A stretch of 64,000 bases of DNA. It comes from Phytohabitans flavus. GTDB lineage: Bacteria > Actinomycetota > Actinomycetes > Mycobacteriales > Micromonosporaceae. Below the pieces are notes generated by a model. It searched no databases. It was not told the DNA's origin and saw only the letters and a program-made list of their open reading frames with translations. The position numbers and the translations under genes were made by a program. The DNA lies in assembly GCF_011764545.1 (NCBI RefSeq), contig NZ_AP022870.1, positions 2,960,001 through 3,024,000 of the forward strand, given 5' to 3'. This document shows, piece by piece, positions 8,201-15,725 of this stretch (the stretch's first letter is position 1; each line of letters starts with the position of its first letter).

Positions 8201-10222
8201 GGCGGTGAGCCGCTGTCCCTCGGCCGGCACGCTGCTCTCCACGACCGGCGCGGTGTTGTCCACAGTGAACGTACGCGTGGCGGTCTTGTCACCGCTCGTC
8301 GCCGTCACGCTGTGCTGGCCGTCGGTCAGCGCCGCGGTGTCCACGTCGGCCCGCAGCCCCTTGCCGGGCTGGCCGGCGTCGACCTCGAAGAGGATCTCCT
8401 TGCGCAGCGCGTTGTTGTACGTGCTGCCACACGTCCCGTCCCCGATGAACGTGGTGACCTGCGTCCCCGCCGGGTACGACGCCGAACCGATCGTCACGGT
8501 CGTCTGCGCGACCTCGCGGGTCAGCTGGACGGCCTGGGGGCCGCCGGCCGGGAAGAGCTGGAAGTCGCGCATCGTGAAGTCGTCGAAGTTGCCGCCGGGG
8601 CAGTCCGGCGCGATCGTCGTGGGGTTGATGCCCGCGACGAAGTCGAGCACGTTGACGCCCGGTACGAGCCACTCGTTCGGGAACGACAGCTCGGCGATCT
8701 CCTTCTCCCAGATGCCGAGGTTCAACGGGATGCCGTTGATGTGCACCTGGTTCTGGTAGCCGCCGTCGGTGCCGTTGCCGCCGATGAAGAGGCGCAGCCG
8801 AGCGTCCCCGCCGCTGCCCAGCGTGGCGACCGTACGGGTGGTCTGGGCGTCCGAGACCGTGAAGGCGAACTCGACGTCCTTGTTGGTGCCGCAGGTCCCG
8901 TCGCCGAGTGCGAGGGTGGCGTCGGCGGTCGCGGTCCGGGTGCCGCCGCTGAGGTAGTACACATTGGACAGCGCGGCCGTACCGGTGCTCACCGCGAGAC
9001 CGACCGTCGAACGGGTGATCCGGAAGTCGTCGTGGTTGGCGCAGAGGCTCGCGCCGCTGCCGGAGTTGTAGTCGCCGGTGAGCACCTGGACGGTGTTCTC
9101 ACCGGGGCGCAGGAAGCGGTTCGGCAGCTTGACGGAGACCGCCTCCGCTCCCCCGGCGCCGTAGTCGCCGCCGAGGCCCAGGCGGTTGCCGTTCACCATC
9201 AGGTAGTTGTGGTAGCGCGCCTCGGCCGAGTTGCCGGCCGCGATCGTGAAGGTGAGCGTGGAGGTGCCGGGCGCGAGCGTCTCCGCGTTCTGGGCGGGCG
9301 CGCCGTCGAGCGCGATCGCGTCGACGCCGGTGTCGCCCTCGCGCGGTGCCGCCGCGATGACCGGCTGAGTGCCGCGCACGAGCGCGCCCTCGGCCGGGGT
9401 CACCTTCGCCGAGCCGGCCGGTGGGTTGTTCACGCCGACGTTGACGCTCGTGGTGGCGCCGGAGGCGGTGATCGCCTTGATGGTGTGCGTACCGTTCGGC
9501 AGCGACCGCGTGTCGAGGTCGAGGCGCAGGCCCGAGGTGCTGCCCGGCTCGCCGGACAGGACGAACGTCAGCGCCTGGGTCAGCCGCGGCGTCGAGGTGC
9601 CGCAGGTACCGTCGCCGAAGCTGTAGCTGAACAGGTTCTGCTCACCGTCGATGACCACACCGAGCAGGCTCAGGCTGATGCTGCTGAGCGGGAAGTCGTC
9701 GAAGTTGGGGCAGCGCCCGCCCTCGCCGTTCGGCAGCTGCTCGTACCCGATCGCGGCCGTGTTGGTGCTGTCGACCCAGTTGGCTCCGGCGTGGACGGTG
9801 ATGGTGTTGACGCCGGACCGCAGCCACTCACCCGGGAAGTCGAGCACCCCGGCGTTGCCACCCGGGATGTCCGGGAAGAAGACGCGGTCTGCCTCGGCCG
9901 TGTGGTCGTTCACGGTGATGTAGTTGTGGTAGCGCGCCTCGGTGCCGTTGCCGCCCATGTCGAAGGCGAAGTGCGCGGTACCGGCGGTCCGCACCCCGTC
10001 GACCGTATGGTCGTCGATGGCGATGTCCACAACGGAGTCGTTCTCGGCGGTGGGCTCGGCCTTGACGGTGAAGGTGCCGTCCAGCGCCTGGCCGTCCCGC
10101 AGGTTGAGCGTGGGCGCGCCGGCGACGACCGGCGGCGCCTCCTCGGCCCCGGCGCTGGTCGGGGCTATCACGGCCGCGGCCGCGACGGCGACCAGGGTCC
10201 ACAGCGCACGCGTGCGCTTCAT
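5294..10222 (-). CDS. Giant secreted calcineurin-like metallophosphoesterase with CBM5/12 modules
   Basis: This 1642-residue exported protein has a signal peptide (residues 1-26, KRTRALWTLVAVAAAAVIAP). Residues about 30-660 hold three copies of an unrecognised beta-rich unit marked by GGNG-T, NFDDF and GDGTCGT. Residues about 660-740 look Ig-like. The metallophosphatase catalytic domain spans about 935-1230 with DTQYL, TGDIIEND, AGNHDNQ, SHDYLRP and AGHEHG, so the two-metal site appears complete. A fibronectin/Ig-like linker follows, then three copies of a chitin-binding CBM5/12-type motif from about 1495 to the end (VYNTGDRVTYQGK, AKNNKPGDPNGPW). It probably acts on phosphoesters at insoluble polysaccharide. 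The start ATG has AAGGAG upstream; NicO follows upstream at 8 bases. Confidence 0.85.
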   Translation of the reverse strand: MKRTRALWTLVAVAAAAVIAPTSAGAEEAPPVVAGAPTLNLRDGQALDGTFTVKAEPTAENDSVVDIAIDDHTVDGVRTAGTAHFAFDMGGNGTEARYHNYITVNDHTAEADRVFFPDIPGGNAGVLDFPGEWLRSGVNTITVHAGANWVDSTNTAAIGYEQLPNGEGGRCPNFDDFPLSSISLSLLGVVIDGEQNLFSYSFGDGTCGTSTPRLTQALTFVLSGEPGSTSGLRLDLDTRSLPNGTHTIKAITASGATTSVNVGVNNPPAGSAKVTPAEGALVRGTQPVIAAAPREGDTGVDAIALDGAPAQNAETLAPGTSTLTFTIAAGNSAEARYHNYLMVNGNRLGLGGDYGAGGAEAVSVKLPNRFLRPGENTVQVLTGDYNSGSGASLCANHDDFRITRSTVGLAVSTGTAALSNVYYLSGGTRTATADATLALGDGTCGTNKDVEFAFTVSDAQTTRTVATLGSGGDARLRLFIGGNGTDGGYQNQVHINGIPLNLGIWEKEIAELSFPNEWLVPGVNVLDFVAGINPTTIAPDCPGGNFDDFTMRDFQLFPAGGPQAVQLTREVAQTTVTIGSASYPAGTQVTTFIGDGTCGSTYNNALRKEILFEVDAGQPGKGLRADVDTAALTDGQHSVTATSGDKTATRTFTVDNTAPVVESSVPAEGQRLTATVALNVKVKDATGVAGTPTITLDGKPVKQGDQIGHGLPAGAHTLAVTATDTLGNTATREVRFTSASIPDVPTALDTAVSGTNAPKATLSAKIPGEDGVPLTATFTKADVVAPISGYQGVASAVPTTLDVQHEGGVDVGSLRPLDGRTVDTPSSRDVVFQRYDVPLAASQQAPTLRWEGTIDPARVVALRVWDPAGRKWDVLTSSRGKAGQSTVLTAPLTDAYRDGATVHVLVTGEDPFADDLSPRDSSAQNDKDRFEDPASYDFSLAHFTDTQYLSEGAAGGTYDDFDGRQEPSDIQVAEEQAIFAAAYREQTQWIADNAAGRKIAYTAHTGDIIENDYYDPLAKNPDGSLQRPGLNEQVDREFERASGYQKVLDDKGVVNQVIAGNHDNQLGAETGPDSRFSKVFGADRYYQVAGAWPAGAEYHAWDEATNADGTVTPGKDNQNNYVLFSAGGLDFVAVGLSYGVTPQEANWADSVFKRYKDRNGILLSHDYLRPSTSPDGRGAAFSAPDGSPLYKLVVENNPNVFLVLAGHEHGVGTNVKSNVGVTVAHDVVELLADYQFYTVSAGELWPELVDASGNIDLNADGKVDHKSTDRLQFGASFLRLLQFDVDRSEVHIDTYSPLLQNFGATEYDIRADGSQTRPRYNGAEDNLTLPVDLTTRQTSFKTDSLAAYVPCGVIGTDQVTANGTASVTWSGLQPATSYAWVVSATSADDGVAVAQPAVFRTTKGTPTVTATSTPVDWGVAAKVTVKVDAAPAPVTGTVELREGTTVRGSAGLSGGSATFTLPVGLAGGTHTLTASYSGSDTLDPAQGTVTVTVNLPAAWSASKVYNTGDRVTYQGKVFTASWYAKNNKPGDPNGPWQELAMTEEGTALWTPSRIFNSGDVAVHEGKRWRARWYTRNQKPGDPNGPWEELAPPPADGSPAAWTPTTVYNAGDRVTYQGKVYEAKWYTRNQAPGDRNGPWKPIS

Positions 10223-10230
10223 GACTCTCC

Positions 10231-10959
10231 TTAGGGGACGGTGGCGAGTTGGATCGCGGCGACGGCGGTCAGGCCGGCGCCGAAGAGCGTGATGCCGGCC
10301 GCTGCGACGACCGGCGCCACGCGGGTGGCGAGGCGGAGGGTGGCGTGCGTGCGCGCGCCACGGAGGACGGCGGTGCTGCCGCCGATCGCGAGCAGGCCGA
10401 CGCCGAAGAGCACGACGGCCATCCCGACGCCGAACGTCAGGACCAGCAGCAGCGCGAAGCCGGCCCGCCCGATGAACAGTCCGGTGACGAGCACGAGGAA
10501 CGCGGCCGGCGACGGCGTGAGCCCACCCGAGGCGCCGAGCAGCAGCAGGCCCGGCCGCCTGTCGTGGTCGTGATGGTGGTCATGGTCGTGGCCGTGATGG
10601 TGGTGATGCTGCCGGCGCCGCAGCAGCCACACTCCCGTACCCAGCACGAGGAACCCGGCGGCGAGCTGGAGCCACGTGGTCAGCTCCTCCATCCGGATCG
10701 CGTCCGAAAGGGACAGAAACGTCCACGCCAGACCGATCACCAGCACGGAGAGCGTGTGCATCACGGCGACCGAGCCGCCGAGCCAGGCCGCGTCCCGGAT
10801 CCGGCCGCGCGAGCCCACGAGGTACGCGGCGGCCAGGCTCTTGCCGTGCCCCGGCGTGACCGCGTGGCCGGCCCCGGCGACGAACGCGAGCGCGAACGCC
10901 ACCGGCGGCACCCCCGGCGACTGGATCGCGCTCTGGAGCTGGTCGGCGAGCGTGATCAT
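10231..10959 (-). CDS. NicO/RcnA-family nickel-cobalt transporter
   Basis: The 242-residue membrane protein has about six hydrophobic segments, the conserved HAVTPGHGK motif near residues 32-40 and a second GLTPSPAA motif near 147-154. A cytoplasmic His-rich loop near 117-133 (HHHHHGHDHDHHHDHD) probably buffers metal. NicO/RcnA proteins move Ni or Co, usually outward. Its ATG overlaps the stop of the upstream gene (ATGA), so the two are coupled. The next gene downstream on the strand is the metallophosphoesterase, 8 bases on; co-transcription is possible. Confidence 0.85.
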   Translation of the reverse strand: MITLADQLQSAIQSPGVPPVAFALAFVAGAGHAVTPGHGKSLAAAYLVGSRGRIRDAAWLGGSVAVMHTLSVLVIGLAWTFLSLSDAIRMEELTTWLQLAAGFLVLGTGVWLLRRRQHHHHHGHDHDHHHDHDRRPGLLLLGASGGLTPSPAAFLVLVTGLFIGRAGFALLLVLTFGVGMAVVLFGVGLLAIGGSTAVLRGARTHATLRLATRVAPVVAAAGITLFGAGLTAVAAIQLATVP

Positions 10960-11642
10960 GCGGCGACACGCCGCCTTCTGCCCACGACCACGGCCCCACC
11001 CGCTATGAGCACCAGGCCAACGACCACCGCGGTGATCTGGAGGGCGGCGCTGCGACCGGTGCCCGCCGCCGGCACCGCGTCACCCAGGGTCCACTCATGG
11101 GTGTACGCGTCGGATGTGTACACCGCCCGGGCACCACCCGGTCCGGTGGCGAGGGTCTGGTACGCCGGGTCGAGATCGGTGAGCGTACGCACGGCGACGG
11201 CGACCACCCCGACCGCGGCCGGGCAGGTGAAGTCGGCCGTGGCGCCGGTGCGGGCCAGGTCGGTGGGGGGCGCGACGGTACCGGCGCACTCCCGCCCGTC
11301 GCTGGTGACCGTGATCCGCTCGCGCAGGTACGCCGCGAACCGCGGGGACGGGCCGACCGCCGCGGCGTCCGAGTCCTGGTAGAACACCGCCCCGTCGAGC
11401 ATCACCCGGTCCCGCGGCAGCACCCCGAGCGCGACGCCGAGCACGGTGAGGTCGTCGAGCCCGCCGACCTTCCACCGCACCCGTACGACCTCGGGACGCG
11501 CCTGGTCGAGCGAGATTGCCACGGTCTGCGGGTCGCCGAACGGATGCGCCCGCGCCGGCGCGGGCGCATCGAACACGGTGGCGACCAGGCATGCGCAAAC
11601 CGCGAGGACACGCGCCAGTCCGCGGGGCTGCAAGGACAACAC
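10956..11642 (-). CDS. Exported membrane-anchored partner of the NicO transporter
   Basis: From the chosen GTG (11640-11642) this is 228 residues. It has a signal-like N-terminus (LARVLAVCACLVATVFDAPAPARA followed by mature HPFGDP), a beta-rich extracytoplasmic part and one C-terminal transmembrane helix (AALQITAVVVGLVLIAG) ending in RRRRVAA. Such HP(F/L)G-starting proteins commonly sit beside NicO transporters in actinomycetes. The role is unproven, perhaps metal delivery. The 4-base ATGA overlap with NicO supports joint function. The start is uncertain: the frame stays open to 11735 without a good ribosome site. Confidence 0.6.
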   Translation of the reverse strand: MLSLQPRGLARVLAVCACLVATVFDAPAPARAHPFGDPQTVAISLDQARPEVVRVRWKVGGLDDLTVLGVALGVLPRDRVMLDGAVFYQDSDAAAVGPSPRFAAYLRERITVTSDGRECAGTVAPPTDLARTGATADFTCPAAVGVVAVAVRTLTDLDPAYQTLATGPGGARAVYTSDAYTHEWTLGDAVPAAGTGRSAALQITAVVVGLVLIAGGAVVVGRRRRVAA

Positions 11643-11706
11643 TCCAGGTCGAGAGGGGTTGGCCTGAGTCTCTGCCAGCCCTTTGAAACTAACGGGCTCA
11701 GCACAG

Positions 11707-11746
11707 TGATCAACAGAAGATGTCAACGTGAACACTTAGTTGATCA
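11707..11746. promoter_or_regulatory. Inverted repeat in divergent promoter region
   Basis: TGATCAAC (11707-11714) and GTTGATCA (11739-11746) are perfect inverted 8-mers 24 bases apart. They lie between the NicO partner gene and the secreted metalloprotease gene. The location suits a (metallo)regulator site; no regulator gene is adjacent. A TTGACA at about 11763 may be a -35 for the plus-strand gene. Confidence 0.3.
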
Positions 11747-11856
11747 TCATCGGTGCAGCGCCTTGACATCGACTGCTATAGCTGCTTTTCTGTGACACAC
11801 ATCGATCCCCGCGCCTCCGGGCGGCGCGCCGTTTCTCTCCGGAAGGGAAACCGCGA

Positions 11857-13344
11857 ATGCCCGATCGCTCCCATCGCCGGCGCCTCACGCTGTCCGCCGG
11901 CGCCCTCGTGATCGCCGTCCTCGTCGGTCTTCTCGGCGGCGGTGCGTACGCCGGCGAGCAGGCCGACCCCAGCCTGCCGGCCAACGACGCCGCACGCGGC
12001 ATGGTCTACAGCGGACTGCTCGCCGCCAAGGACGGGCCGTGCGCCGGGATGTTCCAGGTCAAGGGCGTCACGCCGGCCATGTGCACGCACGGCCCGGACC
12101 CCGCGCCGGCCGGCCTCTCGGTCAAGCGCTCCGTCCAGCCCATCGCCGCCGCGGCCGCCGGCGCCAGCGCGCTCGCGGTCTGCGAGGGCGACGGCACCTC
12201 GGGGCGGCGGGTCGAGGTGCTGTACATCCACGGCTCGACCAGCCGTTACAACCAGTACCTGGAGACCTTCCGCTCCCTCGCCGAGGGCGTCGACGTCATC
12301 TTCAACGAGAGCGCCCGGGAGACCGGCGGCGAGCGTCACGTGCGGTACGTGACCGAGAACGTCAACGGCGCCTGCCGCCCGGTCGTACGGGACGTGCAGA
12401 TCGCTGACTCGGCGCTCAACGCGAACGACTGGGCCCCGCTGCTCAACGCGGTCCGGGCCGCCGGCTACACGCGTACCGACCGCAAGTACCTCCAGTTCGT
12501 CGACGCCAATGTCTACTGTGGAATCGGCGGGTTCGCCGGCGACACCCGCAAGACCGACGCCAACCGCTCCAACGCAGGTCCCGAGTACGCGCGGGCCGAC
12601 AACGGCTGCTGGAGCGCCGGCGTGGCGGCACATGAACTCGGCCACACGCTCGGCGCCGTCAACAACAACGCACCCAACGCGTCCGGCGCGGCGCACTGCG
12701 TCGACGAGTGGGATGTCATGTGCTACAAGGACGGGCCGAACGTCGTCATCCAGACCAAGTGCCCGGACCGCGCGCACGACCAGCGGCTGGACTGCAACCA
12801 CGACGACTACTACCACACCAACCCGGCGTCCGGCTCGTACCTGGCGACCAACTTCAACGTCGCCGACAACCTCTTCCTCATCAAGGGCACCGGCGGCGGA
12901 CCCGGCCCGCAGCCCAGCCAGAACCGCGCGCTCACCGCGACGGCGTCCGCGTCGTACACATCGTCGTGGGAGAGCGTGGCCGCCATCAACGACGGCGCCG
13001 AGCCCGCCACGTCGAACGACACCGTCAACCCGCGCTGGGGCACCTGGCCCAACACCGGTGAGCAGTGGGCGCTGCTGACCTGGGCGTCGGCGCAGACGCT
13101 GACCTCCGCCGAGGTGTACTTCTTCGACGACAACGGCGGCGTCCGCGTCCCGGCGTCGTGGCGGCTCCAGTCGTGGAACGGCAGCGCGTACGTCGACGTG
13201 CCCGGCGCGAGCGGGTACCCGGTCGCGCTCAACGGGTACAACCGGGTGACGTTCGGCAGCGTGAGCACGACCCGGCTACGGGTGCTGCTCCAGAGCGGCG
13301 CCGGTTCGGTCGGGCTGCTGGAAGTCAAGGCGTTCGGACCCTGA
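11857..13344 (+). CDS. Secreted zinc metallopeptidase with discoidin-like domain
   Basis: The 495-residue protein has a signal peptide (residues 1-32, ending GGGAYAGEQ). The catalytic domain carries the zinc motif AAHELGHTLGAVNNN near residue 258, an HExxHxxGxxN variant. Downstream are CVDEWDVMCYKDG and several Cys likely in disulfides. Residues about 355-495 resemble an F5/8 type C (discoidin) carbohydrate-binding domain (ALTATASASYTSSWESVAAI, then TRLRVLLQSGAGSVGLLEVK). It is therefore probably an extracellular protease that binds glycans. GGAAGGGA precedes the ATG. The stop overlaps the next start (ATGA), linking it to the small membrane protein. Confidence 0.85.
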   Translation: MPDRSHRRRLTLSAGALVIAVLVGLLGGGAYAGEQADPSLPANDAARGMVYSGLLAAKDGPCAGMFQVKGVTPAMCTHGPDPAPAGLSVKRSVQPIAAAAAGASALAVCEGDGTSGRRVEVLYIHGSTSRYNQYLETFRSLAEGVDVIFNESARETGGERHVRYVTENVNGACRPVVRDVQIADSALNANDWAPLLNAVRAAGYTRTDRKYLQFVDANVYCGIGGFAGDTRKTDANRSNAGPEYARADNGCWSAGVAAHELGHTLGAVNNNAPNASGAAHCVDEWDVMCYKDGPNVVIQTKCPDRAHDQRLDCNHDDYYHTNPASGSYLATNFNVADNLFLIKGTGGGPGPQPSQNRALTATASASYTSSWESVAAINDGAEPATSNDTVNPRWGTWPNTGEQWALLTWASAQTLTSAEVYFFDDNGGVRVPASWRLQSWNGSAYVDVPGASGYPVALNGYNRVTFGSVSTTRLRVLLQSGAGSVGLLEVKAFGP

Positions 13345-13784
13345 TGACCCTCGCACACGCCGGCGCCGTCCTCACTGTCCACTCGGACGGCGCCGGCTCG
13401 GTCTGGATCACCGCGCGGTGGATCGACGGGCACCCGGTGACGGGGCCGGCGAGCGCGATCCTGACCGCGACAGCGGCCGGCCACCGGGTGGGGCCGGCCC
13501 CGTTGCGGGCGATCGGTGACGGCGCCGGCACGCTGACGTACGCGGGCCAGCTGCCGCCCGGTAACTGGACGGTGACCGCCGAGCTGGCCATGCCGGCCGT
13601 CGCCCGCTGCGACGCCAGCTTCGAGGTGGGCACCGCGGCCGCACCCGCCACCGTGACCTGCGACTCCGCGCCCGAGCAGGTACCTCCCGCCGCGTCCGTC
13701 CCCTGGCCCACCGTGATCCTGGCCGGTGCCGTCGTCGCCGTACTCCTGGCGGTGTTCCTCGTCGCCCGCAGGCGGCTGTGGTGA
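13344..13784 (+). CDS. Small membrane-anchored beta-rich protein, unknown function
   Basis: The 146-residue product starts at the ATG that overlaps the protease stop. It has a short beta-rich domain (residues ~5-105, two Cys) and a C-terminal transmembrane helix (WPTVILAGAVVAVLLAVFLV) ending in ARRRLW. The N-terminal half faintly resembles YtkA/CopC-like Ig folds, a weak assignment. No N-terminal signal peptide is seen, so topology is unclear. Translational coupling suggests it works with or anchors the secreted protease. Confidence 0.6.
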   Translation: MTLAHAGAVLTVHSDGAGSVWITARWIDGHPVTGPASAILTATAAGHRVGPAPLRAIGDGAGTLTYAGQLPPGNWTVTAELAMPAVARCDASFEVGTAAAPATVTCDSAPEQVPPAASVPWPTVILAGAVVAVLLAVFLVARRRLW

Positions 13785-13793
13785 GGTGGGCCC

Positions 13794-14645
13794 ATGCGTC
13801 TACACGTGGGGTGTGCGATGTGGACGCTCAAGTCGTGGCAGGGGCGGCTCGTACCGCACCCACTCCCCCCGCACGAGCGGCTGCGGCACTACGCCAGCCT
13901 GTGCGACGCGGTCGAGGGAAACACCACGTTCTACGCCACGCCCACGCGGGAGACGGTGGCGTCGTGGGCGGAGCAGACCGACCCCGACTTCCGGTTCGTG
14001 GTCAAGCTGCCCAAGACCGTCACGCATGAGCGCCGCCTCGCCGACGCCGACGAGCCGCTGCGCGCCTTCCTGGACGCGGTCGAGCCGCTCGGGCCGCGGG
14101 CGCACGCGCTCTGGGTCCAGCTGCCCGGGTCGTTCGCGCCCGGCGACGTACCGGTGCTCGCCCGCTTCCTGCGCCGGCTGCCGGCCGCCCACCGGTACGC
14201 GGTCGAGGTCCGCCACCCCGCCTTCTTTGCCGACCCGCGCGCGGCGGCCCAGCTCGAAGAGGTGCTCACCGCGATCGACGCCGAGTGGGTCCCGTTCGAC
14301 ACCACGGCGTTCTTCAGGAGCCCGCCCACCAGCGACGCCGAGCGGGAGGCGTGGACGAAGAAGCCGCGCGTGCCGCTGCGCACCCGCGCGCTGACCGCCC
14401 GGCCGATCGTCCGGTACCTCGGCCGCGACGACACCGAACACACCGTGGCGGGCTGGCAGCGCTGGGTCGAGGTCGCCGCCGGGTGGCTGCGCGAAGGGCG
14501 CTCACCCACGATCTTCATCCACACGCCGGACAACGCGGACGCGCCGGCGCTCGCCCGCCGCTTCCACGACGAGGTACGCGCCCGGGTACCCGACCTCGCG
14601 CCACTCCCCCAGCCGATACCGGCCGAGCCGCTCACCCTGTTCTGA
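13794..14645 (+). CDS. DUF72 family protein (YecE-like)
   Basis: The 283-residue protein matches the DUF72 family, a TIM-barrel-like fold of unknown biochemical role. Recognisable marks are VGCAMWTLKSWQGRLVP at the start, EGNTTFYATPT (the NSTFY-like motif), FRFVVKLPKTVTHERRL and the C-terminal FIHTPDNADAP. The start ATG follows GAGGTGGG and lies 9 bases after the previous stop, so it may be transcribed with the upstream pair. Confidence 0.85.
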   Translation: MRLHVGCAMWTLKSWQGRLVPHPLPPHERLRHYASLCDAVEGNTTFYATPTRETVASWAEQTDPDFRFVVKLPKTVTHERRLADADEPLRAFLDAVEPLGPRAHALWVQLPGSFAPGDVPVLARFLRRLPAAHRYAVEVRHPAFFADPRAAAQLEEVLTAIDAEWVPFDTTAFFRSPPTSDAEREAWTKKPRVPLRTRALTARPIVRYLGRDDTEHTVAGWQRWVEVAAGWLREGRSPTIFIHTPDNADAPALARRFHDEVRARVPDLAPLPQPIPAEPLTLF

Positions 14646-14670
14646 CAGACTCATTCGCCCGGCTAAGTTG
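14643..14670 (+). promoter_or_regulatory. Candidate leaderless promoter of the dienelactone hydrolase gene
   Basis: CTGACA (14643-14648), a 16-base spacer and TAAGTT (14665-14670) end 6 bases before GTG 14677, the distance expected if transcription starts at the start codon. No ribosome site is present before the GTG. Confidence 0.3.
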
Positions 14671-14676
14671 TCCCCC

Positions 14677-15450
14677 GTGTGGAACTCACTGCGCACCGAC
14701 GCGCCCGCCGGACTCGTCGCCGGCGTCACCGCGTACCAAGCCGGCGACGGCGACCTCGTCCACGCCTACGTCGCCCGCCCGGAGGGCCCCGGCCCCTTCC
14801 CCGGCGTCGTGCTCGCCCATCACATGCCGGGCTGGGACGAGCTCTACCGGGAGTTCGCCCGCCGGTTCGCCGACCACGGGTACACGGCGATCTGCCCCGA
14901 CCTCTACTGCCGCACCGGGCACGGCGAGCCCGACGACGTGGCCGCCGCGGCCCGCGCGGCCGGCGGCCTCGTTGACGACACGGTGGTGGCCGACCTCGTC
15001 GCGGCCCGCGACCTGCTGCGCGCCCTGCCGACCGCGAACGGCAAGGTCGGCGTCTTCGGCACCTGCTCCGGCGGCCGGCACGCCCTGCTCGCGGCGAGCA
15101 AGGCCGGCGGCTTCGACGCGGTCGCGGACCTGTGGGGTGGCGGCGTGGTGGCCTCGCCCGAGGACCTCGTCCCGCAGCGCCCGGTCTCCGTGCTCGACTA
15201 CACCGCCGACCTCGACGCGCCGCTGCTCGGCCTCTTCGGCGACGAGGACCAGTTTCCGACGCCCGAGCTGGTCGACCGGCACGAGGAGGAGCTGAAGAAG
15301 CACGGCAAGGAGTACGAGTTCCACCGGTACGCCGACGCCGGCCACGGCTTCTTCTACTACCACCGGTCGGCGTACCGCGCCGACTCCGCGATGGACGGCT
15401 GGGCGAAGGTCTTCGACTTCTTCGGCCGTCACCTCTCCACGGGGAGCTAG
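14677..15450 (+). CDS. Dienelactone hydrolase family protein
   Basis: This alpha/beta hydrolase of 257 residues has the family nucleophile motif GTCSGG (Cys nucleophile, as in dienelactone hydrolases), an acidic residue in FGDEDQF and the catalytic His in DAGHGFFYY. Family members open lactones such as dienelactone in aromatic degradation, but many act on other esters. I chose GTG 14677 (VWNSLRTDAPAG); an in-frame TTG lies 9 bases upstream. The start has no ribosome site and may be leaderless. A DUF6295 gene follows after 2 bases. Confidence 0.8.
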   Translation: MWNSLRTDAPAGLVAGVTAYQAGDGDLVHAYVARPEGPGPFPGVVLAHHMPGWDELYREFARRFADHGYTAICPDLYCRTGHGEPDDVAAAARAAGGLVDDTVVADLVAARDLLRALPTANGKVGVFGTCSGGRHALLAASKAGGFDAVADLWGGGVVASPEDLVPQRPVSVLDYTADLDAPLLGLFGDEDQFPTPELVDRHEEELKKHGKEYEFHRYADAGHGFFYYHRSAYRADSAMDGWAKVFDFFGRHLSTGS

Positions 15451-15452
15451 CC

Positions 15453-15719
15453 ATGTGCACGAACATCTCCGAGACGGTCCCGGCCGCCGGTGCCGCCAAG
15501 GGTGGCGCCGGCTGGTTCCCGGTGACCGCCGCGAACGTCGGCTTCGACCACGCGGTGGGCTCCCGCTTCGACCACGCCCTGCTGCTCGACTTCGTCGACC
15601 CGGCGCGCGGCCCGTCCGCCCGCATCGCGGTCGAGCTGGACCTCGAGACGGGACGCGCGCTGGTGGCCGCGCTCCAGTCGGTCATCGAGGCGGCCGAGCG
15701 CAGCGGCGCCCCGGTCTAG
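15453..15719 (+). CDS. DUF6295 family small protein
   Basis: The 88-residue protein begins MCTNISETVPAAG and contains KGGAGWFPVTAANVGFDHA and RIAVELDLETGRALVAAL, the pattern of DUF6295, a small actinobacterial family of unknown function. There is no signal or membrane segment. It starts 2 bases after the dienelactone hydrolase stop, and the M28 peptidase starts 6 bases after it, so the three form a likely operon. Confidence 0.75.
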   Translation: MCTNISETVPAAGAAKGGAGWFPVTAANVGFDHAVGSRFDHALLLDFVDPARGPSARIAVELDLETGRALVAALQSVIEAAERSGAPV

Positions 15720-15725
15720 CCGGCC

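Noticed and set aside
6323..10234. 1303-codon plus-strand open frame antisense to the metallophosphoesterase
   Set aside because: Arg/Val/Gly-rich composition with no domain; the opposite strand encodes a clear signal peptide and phosphatase motifs. Long antisense frames are expected at this G+C content.
15132..15719. 195-codon frame ending in the DUF6295 sequence
   Set aside because: The first 107 codons overlap the dienelactone hydrolase in another frame; ATG 15453 gives the family's normal length.
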